This document shows positions 43,423 through 51,741 of a stretch of DNA of 64,000 nucleotides, in pieces. Position 1 is the stretch's first letter. Every line of letters starts with the position of its first letter. This stretch comes from Rubricoccus sp963708165 (lineage in GTDB: Bacteria > Bacteroidota > Rhodothermia > Rhodothermales > Rubricoccaceae), in assembly GCA_963708165.1 (NCBI GenBank), contig OY970187.1, positions 496,001 to 560,000 on the forward strand, in the 5' to 3' direction. Below the pieces are notes generated by a model. It saw only the letters and a program-made list of their open reading frames with translations. It was not told the origin of the DNA and searched no databases. Position numbers and translations under genes: made by a program.

Positions 43423-45075
43423 TCAGTCCAGGATCAGGATCTTGCCGGAGACCTGTGTGTCGCCCGCGTCCACGACGTAGATGTAGCTGCCGTTGGCGAC
43501 GCGGGCGCCGCTGCTTGTCCCGCTCCACTCGACTTCGTTGGCGCCACCGGGCCGGTTTCCAGCGTCGATGTCGGCGACGAGCCGCATGCTGAAGTCGAAG
43601 ATGCGCACGCGCACGTCAGCGCCAGAGGCGAGGTCGAAGCGGATGCGCGTCAGGCGGTCGGAGCGCGGCGAGAACGGGTTGGGATAGGCGTAGGCTTCGA
43701 CCTCTGGCGCCTCGTCACTCGGGAACTCGGGAGTTGTAGAAACGCTGGCGCGGAAGAGAGCCCACGTGCTGCCGCCGTCGTCGCTGCGCAAGAGGCCGTC
43801 GTCGGTCCCGGCCCACAGTGTGCCGTCGTCGGTGACGCTCACGCTGCGCACGTTGGCGCCGGGCCGGATGGGCAACACCTCGCCGGCGGCATTGCGGAAC
43901 GTACGGATCGCCCGCCACGCGCGACCGGCGTCCTCGGAGATGAACAGGCCGTTTTGTCCCGCGGCATACGCGGCCTCGCCGCTGAACGCGAGGTCGTAAA
44001 TGCGCTCGCCCAGCAGAACGGTTTCGAAGATGGCCTCGCCAGAGGCGTCGTCGTCGCCGCGCCAGATGCTCACGCCAAAGCGCTCGTCGGCGGCGTTGGG
44101 CGCCAGGCCTATGTCGCGACCGCTGGGCCACGCGGCCATCCAGACCTCGTCGCGCGCATCGTCAAGCTCGCGCGCTTCCAGCGCGATCACCCAACTCCCT
44201 ACAGGGCTCGGCCGTGCGGCATCCGCTGAGTAGCGTCTCCACGCGCGGTCGCCAGAGGACGTGGGCGCCTCTGGCGCGTCCCCGCGGTTCAGGCCCGCGA
44301 CCGTTCCCGCCCAAACCGTGCCCTCCTCATCTACGAGAACGGAGTACGCCTCGAAGTTGGAGCCAAAGATGGACACCTCGTCGTTGGTCGCGCCGGGGAG
44401 CAGCACGCCAACAGGCGTGTATGGGAAGTCGTAGACCGCCTCTGGCGTGATAAAGTCCAGCGTATCGGGCGGGAGCACCACGCGCTGCCACGTCGCGCCG
44501 TCATCGCGCGAGACGCGCAGGCCTGCAAGTGCGTTGGCCGAGTACAGATCGCCAGAGACGGGGTCGAGCGCAACGTCGAACGGTGGCGCGCTTCCGGCGG
44601 TAAAGATGGGAGAGGCACGGAGCGTGGACACGCCGTAGGTGACCGTGATGTCGCTGGGAGCGTCGAGGGCAGCGGGCCGGTAGGCGAACGTCTGCCCGCC
44701 GTCCTCAGAGACGGCAAAGCCCGCAGCAGTCGAGACCGGCTGATCCGGATTGGCATCGTCCGTGAACCCGATGCCGACGAGAACGCGCCCGCCCGGCCGA
44801 GCGTCTATCGAGAACACGCGTGGCTGGTCCGAAGTCGCGGGGTTGAGCGCACCGTTGTCTCCCACAAAGCGCACCGTGCCGTCGGCGTCCACAATGACGA
44901 GGCGAGGCCCCGCAAACAGCCGGCCGTCAGCTTCAGCTAGGGTCGTGACAGCATTGCGGCCGCCGTCCGGTAGAGCTGTCACAACACCGTAGCCTGTCGC
45001 CACGGACTGCGCGTTGGCGTGAGGCGCAGCAATGCAAACGACGAGCGCCAGAGGCGCGAGAAAAGACAGGCGCAT
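43423..45075 (-). CDS. Secreted beta-propeller protein with T9SS/FlgD-like C-terminal domain
   Basis: A 550-residue exported protein (signal MRLSFLAPLALVVCIAAPHA). BNR/sortilin-like propeller motifs recur: SEDGGQTFAYR, SRDDGATWQRV, SEDAGRAWRAI and SDDGGSTWALF. Residues about 460-550 are a FlgD-Ig-like C-terminal domain (YAYPNPFSPRSDRLTRIRFD; RVRIFDFSMRLVADID; YIYVVDAGDTQVSGKILILD) of the sort used as a T9SS signal. Its start directly abuts the stop of the upstream lipoprotein gene. Likely exported and retained on the surface; ligand unknown. Few decamers fall in this gene. Confidence 0.8.
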   Translation of the reverse strand: MRLSFLAPLALVVCIAAPHANAQSVATGYGVVTALPDGGRNAVTTLAEADGRLFAGPRLVIVDADGTVRFVGDNGALNPATSDQPRVFSIDARPGGRVLVGIGFTDDANPDQPVSTAAGFAVSEDGGQTFAYRPAALDAPSDITVTYGVSTLRASPIFTAGSAPPFDVALDPVSGDLYSANALAGLRVSRDDGATWQRVVLPPDTLDFITPEAVYDFPYTPVGVLLPGATNDEVSIFGSNFEAYSVLVDEEGTVWAGTVAGLNRGDAPEAPTSSGDRAWRRYSADAARPSPVGSWVIALEARELDDARDEVWMAAWPSGRDIGLAPNAADERFGVSIWRGDDDASGEAIFETVLLGERIYDLAFSGEAAYAAGQNGLFISEDAGRAWRAIRTFRNAAGEVLPIRPGANVRSVSVTDDGTLWAGTDDGLLRSDDGGSTWALFRASVSTTPEFPSDEAPEVEAYAYPNPFSPRSDRLTRIRFDLASGADVRVRIFDFSMRLVADIDAGNRPGGANEVEWSGTSSGARVANGSYIYVVDAGDTQVSGKILILD

Positions 45076-45840
45076 TTACTGAACGGTAAAGGTGACCTCG
45101 GCAGGCGAGCTCTCCAGCCCGGTGCGATCCACGGCAACCAGCTGCAGGGTGAAAGCCCCGGTCGGGAAGCCGCTACCGATGGAGAGGCCCAGCGTGAACC
45201 GACCGTCTCCAGCCGTCGCGTCGCCGGTCTGCCCATCGTCCACAAAGCGGAACGGCACGTCGACGATGTCACCGCGCAGCTCGACGCGCGCGATGTTGGC
45301 CAGGCCGTCGGGATCGGTCACGTCGGCAGTGATCGTGATGGTCTGCCTGCCGCTGGCGGGCCGCTGCACGGTCGAGGGCGAGGCTTGCACCGCACTCAGG
45401 CTCGGCGCGCCGAGCGAGGCGGACGAAAACGCAAACACGCCAGAGGCTCGGTCGCCGGGTACGCCGCTGGCGTCCTCGGTCGTGACCGTGATCTCGTAGT
45501 CGCCCACAGCGCCGCGCGGCAGGTCGAACCTGGGGCTGAGAGCGTAGCGCCCCGGTCCGCCAGAGGCCTCAACCTCGGCGAGGAGATCGTCTCCTTCCAG
45601 GTCCCGCACGAACGCACGAATCAAAATCTCGCCCGTCCCGCCGGTGACGGCCACTGAGATGGCGGGCTCGACGGTGACCAGTGCGTTGCCGCTCACATCC
45701 TCGAAGGCCTCTGGCGTGAACGAGAACGCCGAGATCCCCGGAGGCGACCCGAAGGGGTCGGTAGCGCCGGGGGCGTCGTCGCACGCTGCAACAGCGAAGG
45801 CGAGAAGAACGAAAAAGACAGACCTGAGGGCGCGGGTCAT
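45076..45840 (-). CDS. Lipoprotein with Ig-like domains
   Basis: A 254-residue predicted lipoprotein (ATG at 45840; FFVLLAFAVAACDD lipobox). Two beta-sandwich modules follow: ISVAVTGGTGEILIRAFV...YEITVTTEDASGVPG, then ITITADVTDPDGLANIARVE with the typical FVDDGQTGDATAGDGRFTL loop found in choice-of-anchor and PKD-like surface proteins, ending TLQLVAVDRTGLESSPAEVT. Immediately followed, without a gap, by the propeller protein. The trio lipoprotein, cargo, PorV-like looks like one transcription unit. Role probably structural or in ligand capture at the surface. Confidence 0.65.
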   Translation of the reverse strand: MTRALRSVFFVLLAFAVAACDDAPGATDPFGSPPGISAFSFTPEAFEDVSGNALVTVEPAISVAVTGGTGEILIRAFVRDLEGDDLLAEVEASGGPGRYALSPRFDLPRGAVGDYEITVTTEDASGVPGDRASGVFAFSSASLGAPSLSAVQASPSTVQRPASGRQTITITADVTDPDGLANIARVELRGDIVDVPFRFVDDGQTGDATAGDGRFTLGLSIGSGFPTGAFTLQLVAVDRTGLESSPAEVTFTVQ

Positions 45841-46085
45841 CGGGCTCAATCCCGGTAGCGGGAAGGGGGAGCGGCGAAGGTACGGGCGTAGCGGTCGGTC
45901 TGGAGTCTCGGGCGGTGCGTGTGCGGTCAACCTAGCGCGCCTCTAGCGGCGGTGCCACGCGGGCGCACCGAAGTGACCTGACTGGAGGGTGCGCGGGGTC
46001 AGCCTCTGGCGCCAGAGGCCTCTCTCGAGGGAGGACCGTACCTGACACCCTCCTTTTCTCTTTCGCGCTCGAAACCCACTAGCGG
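45841..46085. other. Intergenic region with a decamer palindrome
   Basis: Between divergent parts of two minus-strand units there is AGCCTCTGGCGCCAGAGGCC at about 46002-46021, downstream of the M50 gene's stop. Nothing else is recognisable; a promoter for the lipoprotein gene should lie near 45850-45900 but I cannot place it. Confidence 0.4.
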
Positions 46086-47402
46086 CTAGCCCATCTGGAG
46101 CGGCTGGATCGAGAAGCAGAGCACGAAGATCACGATGCAGGCCCAGCCCAGCGCGCGGCGCATGGGCGTAAGCGGCTCCGTGAACAACACCGGCGGATGA
46201 TCCATGCGGATGAGGAACAGGATCAGGCCGCTCCACAGCAGCCAGCCTGTATACCCTACTGCCGCAGGAAGGCTCGGCGGCGCGAGGTAGACGATGGCGG
46301 CGGCCAGGGCTAGCAGGACGGGCGTCCCCACAAGCGCTCCTTTTATGTCGCCGAAGTAGCGGCGCAGGTAGATCAGCATCAGAAACGCGAGCCCCGCCCA
46401 GCTTCCCACGAGTCCCTGCGTACCGTACCACGCTGACACCACCGGCACTGTCTGAAACAACCATCCGACCGATCCCGAGAGCAACAGCAGGAGCGTCGTC
46501 ACGCGGGCCACGATGCGATGCACCGTCTCTCCGAACATCGCATAGACCACGTGCCCACCGTCGAGTTGGCCGACCGGCAAGAGGTTGAGCGCGGTAAAGA
46601 AAAGACCGAACCACGCCGCCAGAAGCACCGGGTAGTGGATCAACTCGCTGTTCGCCACGCGGTACTCCGCCAGGGACATCAGCGCGTAGAACAGAGGCGT
46701 GTCGCCGGGGACGATCCCCCCGCTTCTCATGCCGGGCGGCAGCGGAGGCGTCTCGGGGAAGACGCCCGTTTCCAGCACGTGCCTCACCACAGCCGCATGG
46801 AATGCGTCGCCCATCGTGAGCAAATACTCGATGGGCGGCAGCGTAAAGATGGCCACCAGCAGCACGCCAACCGCGACCACGAATCCCGCCAGAGGCCCGC
46901 TCGCGCCGATGTCGAACAGTTGGCGCGTGCGCCGGATGGGCTCGCGAATGCGGATCACCGCTCCGAACGTGCCCAGCGCGAACGGCAGCGGGATGTAGTA
47001 CGGCAGCGACACGCGAATCTTGCTCAGCCGCGCCGCGATGTAATGCCCGAACTCGTGGACCGTCAGGAAGAGCAGAAACGGGACGGCGTAGAGCAGCCCG
47101 TCTTTGATCCGTGACGACCAGCCCGTGGCTTTGTAAAACGTCTCGCGGCCTGTCAGCGGAAACCACTCTCCGCCTTCGGGCATCCCGTATCCCGCGGCGT
47201 ACACCATCGCGGCGAGCGTGGCGAGGAACAGCGCCACGTGGAGCCACACGCGGTCCCGATCCTGCGGGGCCTCTGGCGGGCTGAAATCCGTGAGCACGCT
47301 GTCGTGCGCGTCGCCAGAGGCGGAGAGACGTGGCAGACCGTCGCCGGTGGTCGGGAGGCCGTCGCCAGAGGCGGGCCGGAGGTCGTCGGGAAGGGGCTCC
47401 AC
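46086..47402 (-). CDS. Site-2 protease family (M50) membrane metalloprotease
   Basis: A 438-residue intramembrane zinc protease. The active-site helix carries HEFGH near residues 114-118 (LLFLTVHEFGHYIAARL); the second metal motif is LNLLPVGQLDGGHV, with Asp in place of the standard NxxPxxxxDGG. About eight membrane helices are visible. The N-terminal 55 residues are repeat-encoded and hydrophilic (ASGDGLPTTGDGLPRLSASG). There is no PDZ domain between the motifs, unlike RseP. It resembles the group III/chloroplast EGY-like site-2 proteases. It may cut anti-sigma factors or other membrane proteins; substrate unknown. Confidence 0.85.
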   Translation of the reverse strand: MEPLPDDLRPASGDGLPTTGDGLPRLSASGDAHDSVLTDFSPPEAPQDRDRVWLHVALFLATLAAMVYAAGYGMPEGGEWFPLTGRETFYKATGWSSRIKDGLLYAVPFLLFLTVHEFGHYIAARLSKIRVSLPYYIPLPFALGTFGAVIRIREPIRRTRQLFDIGASGPLAGFVVAVGVLLVAIFTLPPIEYLLTMGDAFHAAVVRHVLETGVFPETPPLPPGMRSGGIVPGDTPLFYALMSLAEYRVANSELIHYPVLLAAWFGLFFTALNLLPVGQLDGGHVVYAMFGETVHRIVARVTTLLLLLSGSVGWLFQTVPVVSAWYGTQGLVGSWAGLAFLMLIYLRRYFGDIKGALVGTPVLLALAAAIVYLAPPSLPAAVGYTGWLLWSGLILFLIRMDHPPVLFTEPLTPMRRALGWACIVIFVLCFSIQPLQMG

Positions 47403-47561
47403 AAGCTGAGGGATAGACCCTCGCCCTACGCGAGGTGCGGCGTGGGGTTCGCGCGCGCCGCGCGAACCTTGGCCTCTGGCGAGAGAACACGGGCGTGGTC
47501 ACGAGAAGAGCGCGGAGCCTCTGGCGCCAGAGGCTCTCGCTCAAGACACTCCGCCAGAGGC

Positions 47562-47843
47562 TTACCGGTGGACCGTGAAGCGGCTGAACTCGCCGGTTGC
47601 CTTCTGGCGCTCCACATCCAGCCGCTCCACGCTCGCCGCCGGGGAGCCAGCGCTGAGAACGGCCTCGAACTCTTCGAGCACGCGCGGGGTCGCCTCGGCG
47701 ATGGCTTCCACCGAGCCGTCTGCGCGGTTGTACACCACGCCGCGCACGCCCATCAAGCTCGCCATCCGCTTGATGTAGACGCGGTAGCCGACACCCTGCA
47801 CGCGGCCATGCACGTGGGCGACGAGACGTTCGTGAGTGACCAT
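47562..47843 (-). CDS. acyP: Acylphosphatase
   Basis: A 93-residue cytoplasmic enzyme that hydrolyses acyl phosphates. The signature is complete: VHGRVQGVGYRVYIKRMAS, with the phosphate-binding Arg, and GVRGVVYNRADGSVEAIAEA with the catalytic Asn. Size is canonical (90-95). It stands alone on the minus strand; a decamer palindrome lies after it at about 47517-47536 and a decamer directly after its stop. Confidence 0.93.
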   Translation of the reverse strand: MVTHERLVAHVHGRVQGVGYRVYIKRMASLMGVRGVVYNRADGSVEAIAEATPRVLEEFEAVLSAGSPAASVERLDVERQKATGEFSRFTVHR

Positions 47844-47950
47844 TGGAGAGCTTGGGCTAGAGGCGGAGTCGCGAGAGGAACGAACCGTGAGCCGTTGAAC
47901 GGACGATACGCATCATCTCGCATTCCGAAACCCTGACGCGTCAACAGTGG

Positions 47951-48784
47951 CTAGAGAAGGCCACGCGAGCGGGCCCACTCGCTGAACTCCGTTTCGAGCT
48001 GTTCGAACGAATCCAGGACAAAGAGAAGCGGCTGCAAGTCCCAGACTTCGTAGTCCTGGTTGATGACACGCTCGACCGAGAACGGCACCTTCTCCACTTT
48101 GTCGCTCAAGGCGTGCTGCACTTCGTTCTTAGACGACAGGATGCCCGCGCCGAAGATGCGCATGCCCTCGTCCTGCTGGATGAGGCCAAACTCGACCGTG
48201 AACCAGTGCAGGCGCTCTAGGCTCTGGCGGTCCACACCCTCCGCGTTCAGCGCAGACTGGCCGAAGAGGTGGTAGAAGTCCGCGAACGCGGGCTCCGTCA
48301 GCATGGGCATGTGGCCAAACATGTCGTGGAAGCAGTCTGGCGCAGGCGTGTAGTCCAGCTCGTCTTTGCGCCGGATGTAGTCCGTGGAAGGGAAGACGCG
48401 GTCGTTGAGCAGGCCGAAAAAGTCCCGCTCGTGAAGCAGTCCTGGGATGCGGGCGATTTTCCAGCCTGCGGCCTCCTCCATGTTGCGCGAGAGGTCTTTG
48501 AGGTGCGGGAGAGCCTCTGGCGTCATGCCGAGCGTGCTCACGCCTTCGAGGTACGCCTCGCCTGCACGGCCTTTGAGCAGCGCCATCTGACGCTTGAACA
48601 GGAACCGCCAGTTCTCCTGGCTCTCCTCGTCGTACTCAGGCGCCACGATCTCGTCGCCGATGGGCGGCGGGCCGTCGAGTTCTTGCGGCACGCAGCGGGG
48701 GTCGACTTCGCTGCCATCGGAGGGCCCTTTCTCGTAAGCAGAGAGAGGAGCGTCAGTGTTGGTCGAGGCGTCGGAGGTGTTCAT
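47951..48784 (-). CDS. phhA: Phenylalanine 4-monooxygenase
   Basis: A 277-residue non-haem iron, pterin-dependent hydroxylase that converts phenylalanine to tyrosine. The iron ligands are in PDCFHDMFGHMPML (two His) and WFTVEFGLIQ (Glu); the pterin-site region (GAGILSSKNEVQHAL) and C-terminal LQPLLFVLDSFEQL are conserved. The length equals short bacterial PhhA proteins that lack the regulatory ACT domain. No pterin carbinolamine dehydratase gene is next to it. Only one decamer lies in the gene (48513, at a loop). Confidence 0.93.
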   Translation of the reverse strand: MNTSDASTNTDAPLSAYEKGPSDGSEVDPRCVPQELDGPPPIGDEIVAPEYDEESQENWRFLFKRQMALLKGRAGEAYLEGVSTLGMTPEALPHLKDLSRNMEEAAGWKIARIPGLLHERDFFGLLNDRVFPSTDYIRRKDELDYTPAPDCFHDMFGHMPMLTEPAFADFYHLFGQSALNAEGVDRQSLERLHWFTVEFGLIQQDEGMRIFGAGILSSKNEVQHALSDKVEKVPFSVERVINQDYEVWDLQPLLFVLDSFEQLETEFSEWARSRGLL

Positions 48785-48840
48785 CGGTAGACGGGGCTAG
48801 AGAAGAGAAAAGAGCAGATGTTCAAGATACGGAGCGGCGA

Positions 48841-49020
48841 TCAGCTCTCGTCCACGCGCTGGTGGGTGGCGAACGCGACGGCCGCTCCGGCCAGCACCGC
48901 CACGGCGATGGAGATGAGCCAGCTGATCTCACCTGTGGGGGTGAATCGGGGCGTGACGATCGCGGCGATGCCTCCGGTGAAGAGGGCCGCGAAGATGATG
49001 GTGACGGGACGGTAGTTCAT
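48841..49020 (-). CDS. Small two-helix membrane protein
   Basis: A 59-residue ORF from ATG 49018-49020 to TGA 48841. It encodes MNYRPVTIIFAALFTGGIAA and, after a short polar turn (PRFTPTGEIS), WLISIAVAVLAGAAVAFATH, so two membrane helices are predicted. No family is recognised. It lies between phhA and another small membrane protein, all on the minus strand. The codon pattern (G/C at third positions) supports coding. Confidence 0.5.
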   Translation of the reverse strand: MNYRPVTIIFAALFTGGIAAIVTPRFTPTGEISWLISIAVAVLAGAAVAFATHQRVDES

Positions 49021-49047
49021 AGCAGAGGGGTAGTGGGCGCAGACGTG

Positions 49048-49260
49048 TCAGCGCTTGGAGTTGAGCCGGACGGCGAGGCGCAGCACCAGCGCCAGAATCA
49101 CAGCAGCGCCCAGCGCGAAAAGCGCGCGCGACGCCGGGAGGGACGTCCACCCATCGCCTCGGTCCATGCCTACGGATGTCCAGTAGAGATACGAGACCGC
49201 CGCGATGGCAGCCCCGAAGCCGAGGACGAGGCGTTCGTACGGGGGCGGTGCATCCTTCAC
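49048..49260 (-). CDS. Small two-helix membrane protein
   Basis: About 70 residues: a short polar start (VKDAPPPYER), a helix LVLGFGAAIAAVSYLYWTSV, a loop (GMDRGDGWTSLPAS) and a helix ALFALGAAVILALVLRLAV. The start is uncertain; GTG at 49260 is used here, while GTG at 49278 would add six residues. Frame upstream of these is decamer-rich and not protein-like. No family is recognised. Separated by 27 bases from the 59-residue protein downstream, so the two may be expressed together. Confidence 0.45.
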   Translation of the reverse strand: MKDAPPPYERLVLGFGAAIAAVSYLYWTSVGMDRGDGWTSLPASRALFALGAAVILALVLRLAVRLNSKR

Positions 49261-49367
49261 GGCGCTCCTAACGCGCACCGCGCGCGCAGGTGCCAGCCTC
49301 TGGCGCGACACGCTCGTGCCTCTGGCGGATGGGCTCCGCTGCGCACACTCCGAACGGCGCCAGAGGC

Positions 49368-49943
49368 TCAGGCGCGCCACTTGATGCTGCAGCCCATCGA
49401 CGGAATCTGCTCGGGCGAGACCGGCGTGCCCGCGAGCGTCGCCTCGATGGCATCGGCGAGATCACGGGTGGAGGGCACAGCCTGCGGCCGACCGGGGCGC
49501 GCCGGCCGCCCGTCGTCCAGGCGGCCGGCGTACACCAGCTTCTGGCGCGCGTCGTAGAGGAAGAAGTCGGGCGTGCAGACGGCACCGTAGGCGCGCGCGA
49601 TTTCCTGCGATTGGTCGTAGAGGTACGGGAACGGAAAGCCCTTGGCCGCGGCGCGGGCTGCCATGTTCTCGAACGAGTCTGCCGGATAGGCCTCGGCGTC
49701 GTTGGAGGAGATGGCGACGGTGACGAGCCCGCCAGAGGCGTGTTCGTTCGCGAGCGCGATCAGCCGGTCCTCGATGGCGATGGCGTAGGGGCAGTGGTTG
49801 CACGTGAACACGACGAGCAACGCCTTCGCGTCCGCCACGTCACCCAGCGCGACGCGCGCGCCAGAGGCCTCGGGGTTGGCGGCGGGAAGGTCGAAGCCGG
49901 GCGCGGACGAGCCCAGAACGGGAGCGGTGGAGGCGACAGCCAT
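49368..49943 (-). CDS. Thioredoxin-fold redoxin with a single active-site cysteine
   Basis: A 191-residue AhpC/TSA-Redoxin family protein. VLGSSAPGFDLPAANPEASG leads to ALLVVFTCNHCPYAIAIEDR, in which the CxxC position reads NHCP with one useful Cys (a second precedes it as TCNHC). Later CTPDFFLYDARQKLVYAGR is the cis-Pro region and final strand. This pattern matches the cytosolic thioredoxin-family proteins annotated as TlpA-like or PRX-like_1 with CNHCPY. It probably acts as a peroxiredoxin or disulfide reductase. Divergent spacing leaves 71 bases to the next upstream gene's stop. Confidence 0.8.
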   Translation of the reverse strand: MAVASTAPVLGSSAPGFDLPAANPEASGARVALGDVADAKALLVVFTCNHCPYAIAIEDRLIALANEHASGGLVTVAISSNDAEAYPADSFENMAARAAAKGFPFPYLYDQSQEIARAYGAVCTPDFFLYDARQKLVYAGRLDDGRPARPGRPQAVPSTRDLADAIEATLAGTPVSPEQIPSMGCSIKWRA

Positions 49944-49964
49944 GATGCAGTTGAGTCGAGCCTC

Positions 49965-50006
49965 TGGCGGCCTGACCTGAGCATAGTCGAACGGGCCAGA
50001 GGCTGT
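49965..50006. repeat. Copy of a dispersed CCCGTTCGACTATGCTCAGG repeat
   Basis: The minus strand reads GCCCGTTCGACTATGCTCAG followed by GTCAGGCCGCCAGAGGC. A plus-strand relative at 52373-52411 reads ACCCGTTCGACTACGCTCAG followed by GGCAGGCCGCCAGAGGC. Both end in a decamer and lie just past gene ends. The unit is about 38 bases. Confidence 0.75.
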
Positions 50007-50014
50007 GTGAGTCG

Positions 50015-51592
50015 TTATGCGGTGGCCTCGTCTCTCGCTCCGGCGAGGGCTTCGGCGAGCGCGACCTGAGAGGCGGGCACGTCGGAGCCGGTGACGATGG
50101 CCGTGGTGTAGCCTTCGTAGCCGGCAAGGCCGCGCGGACCTCCGAGGACGGCGAGCGTGGTCGGCTTGTCCATCGCGAGGAGTGTTTGCACAAAGCGGCG
50201 CTCGCGCGCGGCGAGCCCAAAGGCGTGCCACGCGGCGGGCCGCACAACCGTCGCGACGACGATCTGCTCGGCCTCTCGCGCCCACGCGAGAAGCTGGTCG
50301 AACGGCTCGTCCTCGTCTTCGTGCAGCGGCTCCAGTTCTACGTACTGCGCCAGAGGCAGCAGCCGCTCGACGGTCTGCCCGAAGGGCAGCGTAGGCGGCT
50401 CGTAGGGGCGCGGCGCGGGCTTGACGAGCACGACGAGCGCGCCTGCGCCGTCACCGAGCTCGGGCAGGGCACCGTCGCCGCGGAGAGCGCCACGGGCTAC
50501 GCGCTGCGCGAGCGCGATGTGCTCCGGCGCGCGCATGGCGGGCTGCGGGGCGCGCGTGAACACGTCCGCGCCGTGCATCGCGACGAGCCTCTGGCGGAGC
50601 ACGTCGACGCGCGCGAGAGCCTCGTCCAGAAAGCGCTCGTCTAGTGTGCCGTTTTCGATGGCGTGCACGATGCCGTCCACGACCGCGCGGGGATCGACAG
50701 GGTCGACGAAGAGGTCAACGCCTGCGCGCAAGAGGCGGGCGGCGACGGCGCCCTCGGGCTCGTCGCCCTGGCGTATGCCCGCCATCTGCAGGCTGTCGCT
50801 CACGACGACGCCCTCGAAGCCCATCTGGTCGCGCAAGAGGCCGCGCAGGATGGGCGCGCTGGCCGTCGCGGGCGCGTTTGTGGGGTCGAGCGCGGGGTAC
50901 GAAACGTGCGCCGTCATCACCGTATCGGCGCCAGCGGCGAGGGCGGTGCGGAACGGCGCGAGGTCGACGCCTTCGAGCACGTCGCGGTCGTCGGTGACGC
51001 TCGGGAGCATGGCGTGCGAGTCGCCGACCGTGCCGCCGTGGCCGGGAAAATGCTTGGCGCAGGTGAGTTGGCCTCCGGCGTGCGCCCCTTCGATAAACGC
51101 GGCGGCGAGCTTGCCTGCGCGGATGGGATCGCGCCCGAACGCGCGCGTGCCGATGATGGGGTTCTTGGGTTCGCGGTCGACATCGGCCACAGGCCCCCAC
51201 GTGACGTGGATGCCGATGGAGACAGCCTCTCGCGCGGCCTGCTCGGCAAACGCGCGGACGGCCTCGGCGGAAGCGGGGTCGTCCATCATGGCGAACGCTG
51301 CCGCGTGCGGGTAGAGCGTGCCGCCGCCCTCTCCCCTCACCTGCTGGCCCAGCCCGCGCTCCATATCCGTCGTCACAAGCAAGCCTCTGGCGCTTTTCTG
51401 CTGCAGCCGGTGGAGCGTGCCCGCAACTTCGGGCATCCGCCCGTTGAACACGATGACGCCGCCGATGGGCATCTCGTCCATGAGCGCGGCGACGCTCGCT
51501 TCGGCCTCGTGCGCGGGGACTTCGGGCGGGAGGTTGTTGCCCAGCCGGGCGATGAGGAGTCCGGCGGCGCGGTCGCGGAGGGAAGCAGACAC
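50015..51592 (-). CDS. Glycoside hydrolase family 3 protein (NagZ-like)
   Basis: A 525-residue GH3 enzyme. The start is probably GTG at 51592 (VSASLRDRAAGLLIARLG); the open frame further upstream is repeat sequence. Signature segments: MPIGGVIVFNGRMPEV, LLVTTDMERGLGQQV, HVTWGPVADVDREPKNPI, KHFPGHGGTVGDSHAMLP, and the nucleophile GVVVSDSLQMAGI. A C-terminal domain of about 160 residues follows (ALVVLVKPAPRPYEPP). No signal peptide is seen, so it may act in the cytoplasm, e.g. on recycled muropeptide GlcNAc, as NagZ does. It precedes (in transcription follows) nadD. Confidence 0.83.
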   Translation of the reverse strand: MSASLRDRAAGLLIARLGNNLPPEVPAHEAEASVAALMDEMPIGGVIVFNGRMPEVAGTLHRLQQKSARGLLVTTDMERGLGQQVRGEGGGTLYPHAAAFAMMDDPASAEAVRAFAEQAAREAVSIGIHVTWGPVADVDREPKNPIIGTRAFGRDPIRAGKLAAAFIEGAHAGGQLTCAKHFPGHGGTVGDSHAMLPSVTDDRDVLEGVDLAPFRTALAAGADTVMTAHVSYPALDPTNAPATASAPILRGLLRDQMGFEGVVVSDSLQMAGIRQGDEPEGAVAARLLRAGVDLFVDPVDPRAVVDGIVHAIENGTLDERFLDEALARVDVLRQRLVAMHGADVFTRAPQPAMRAPEHIALAQRVARGALRGDGALPELGDGAGALVVLVKPAPRPYEPPTLPFGQTVERLLPLAQYVELEPLHEDEDEPFDQLLAWAREAEQIVVATVVRPAAWHAFGLAARERRFVQTLLAMDKPTTLAVLGGPRGLAGYEGYTTAIVTGSDVPASQVALAEALAGARDEATA

Positions 51593-51681
51593 AGGCAAAC
51601 GTGGGGGTGCGCGCCTGCTACCCGCCAGAGGCCTCCTCGTTTCGCGCGCCGCCTCTGGCGAGGCACGCGGCCGACCACTCG

Positions 51682-51739
51682 GCGCCAGAGGCTTGGCGCG
51701 GCGCCAGAGGCTTGGCGCGGCACCCCGGCGCCAGAGGCT
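51682..51739. repeat. 19-bp tandem decamer units downstream of nadD
   Basis: GCGCCAGAGGCTTGGCGCG is repeated exactly at 51682-51700 and 51701-51719; after GCACCCCG a third partial unit GCGCCAGAGGCTTG follows. The array fills most of the gap between nadD and the GH3 gene. Confidence 0.9.
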
Positions 51740-51741
51740 TG

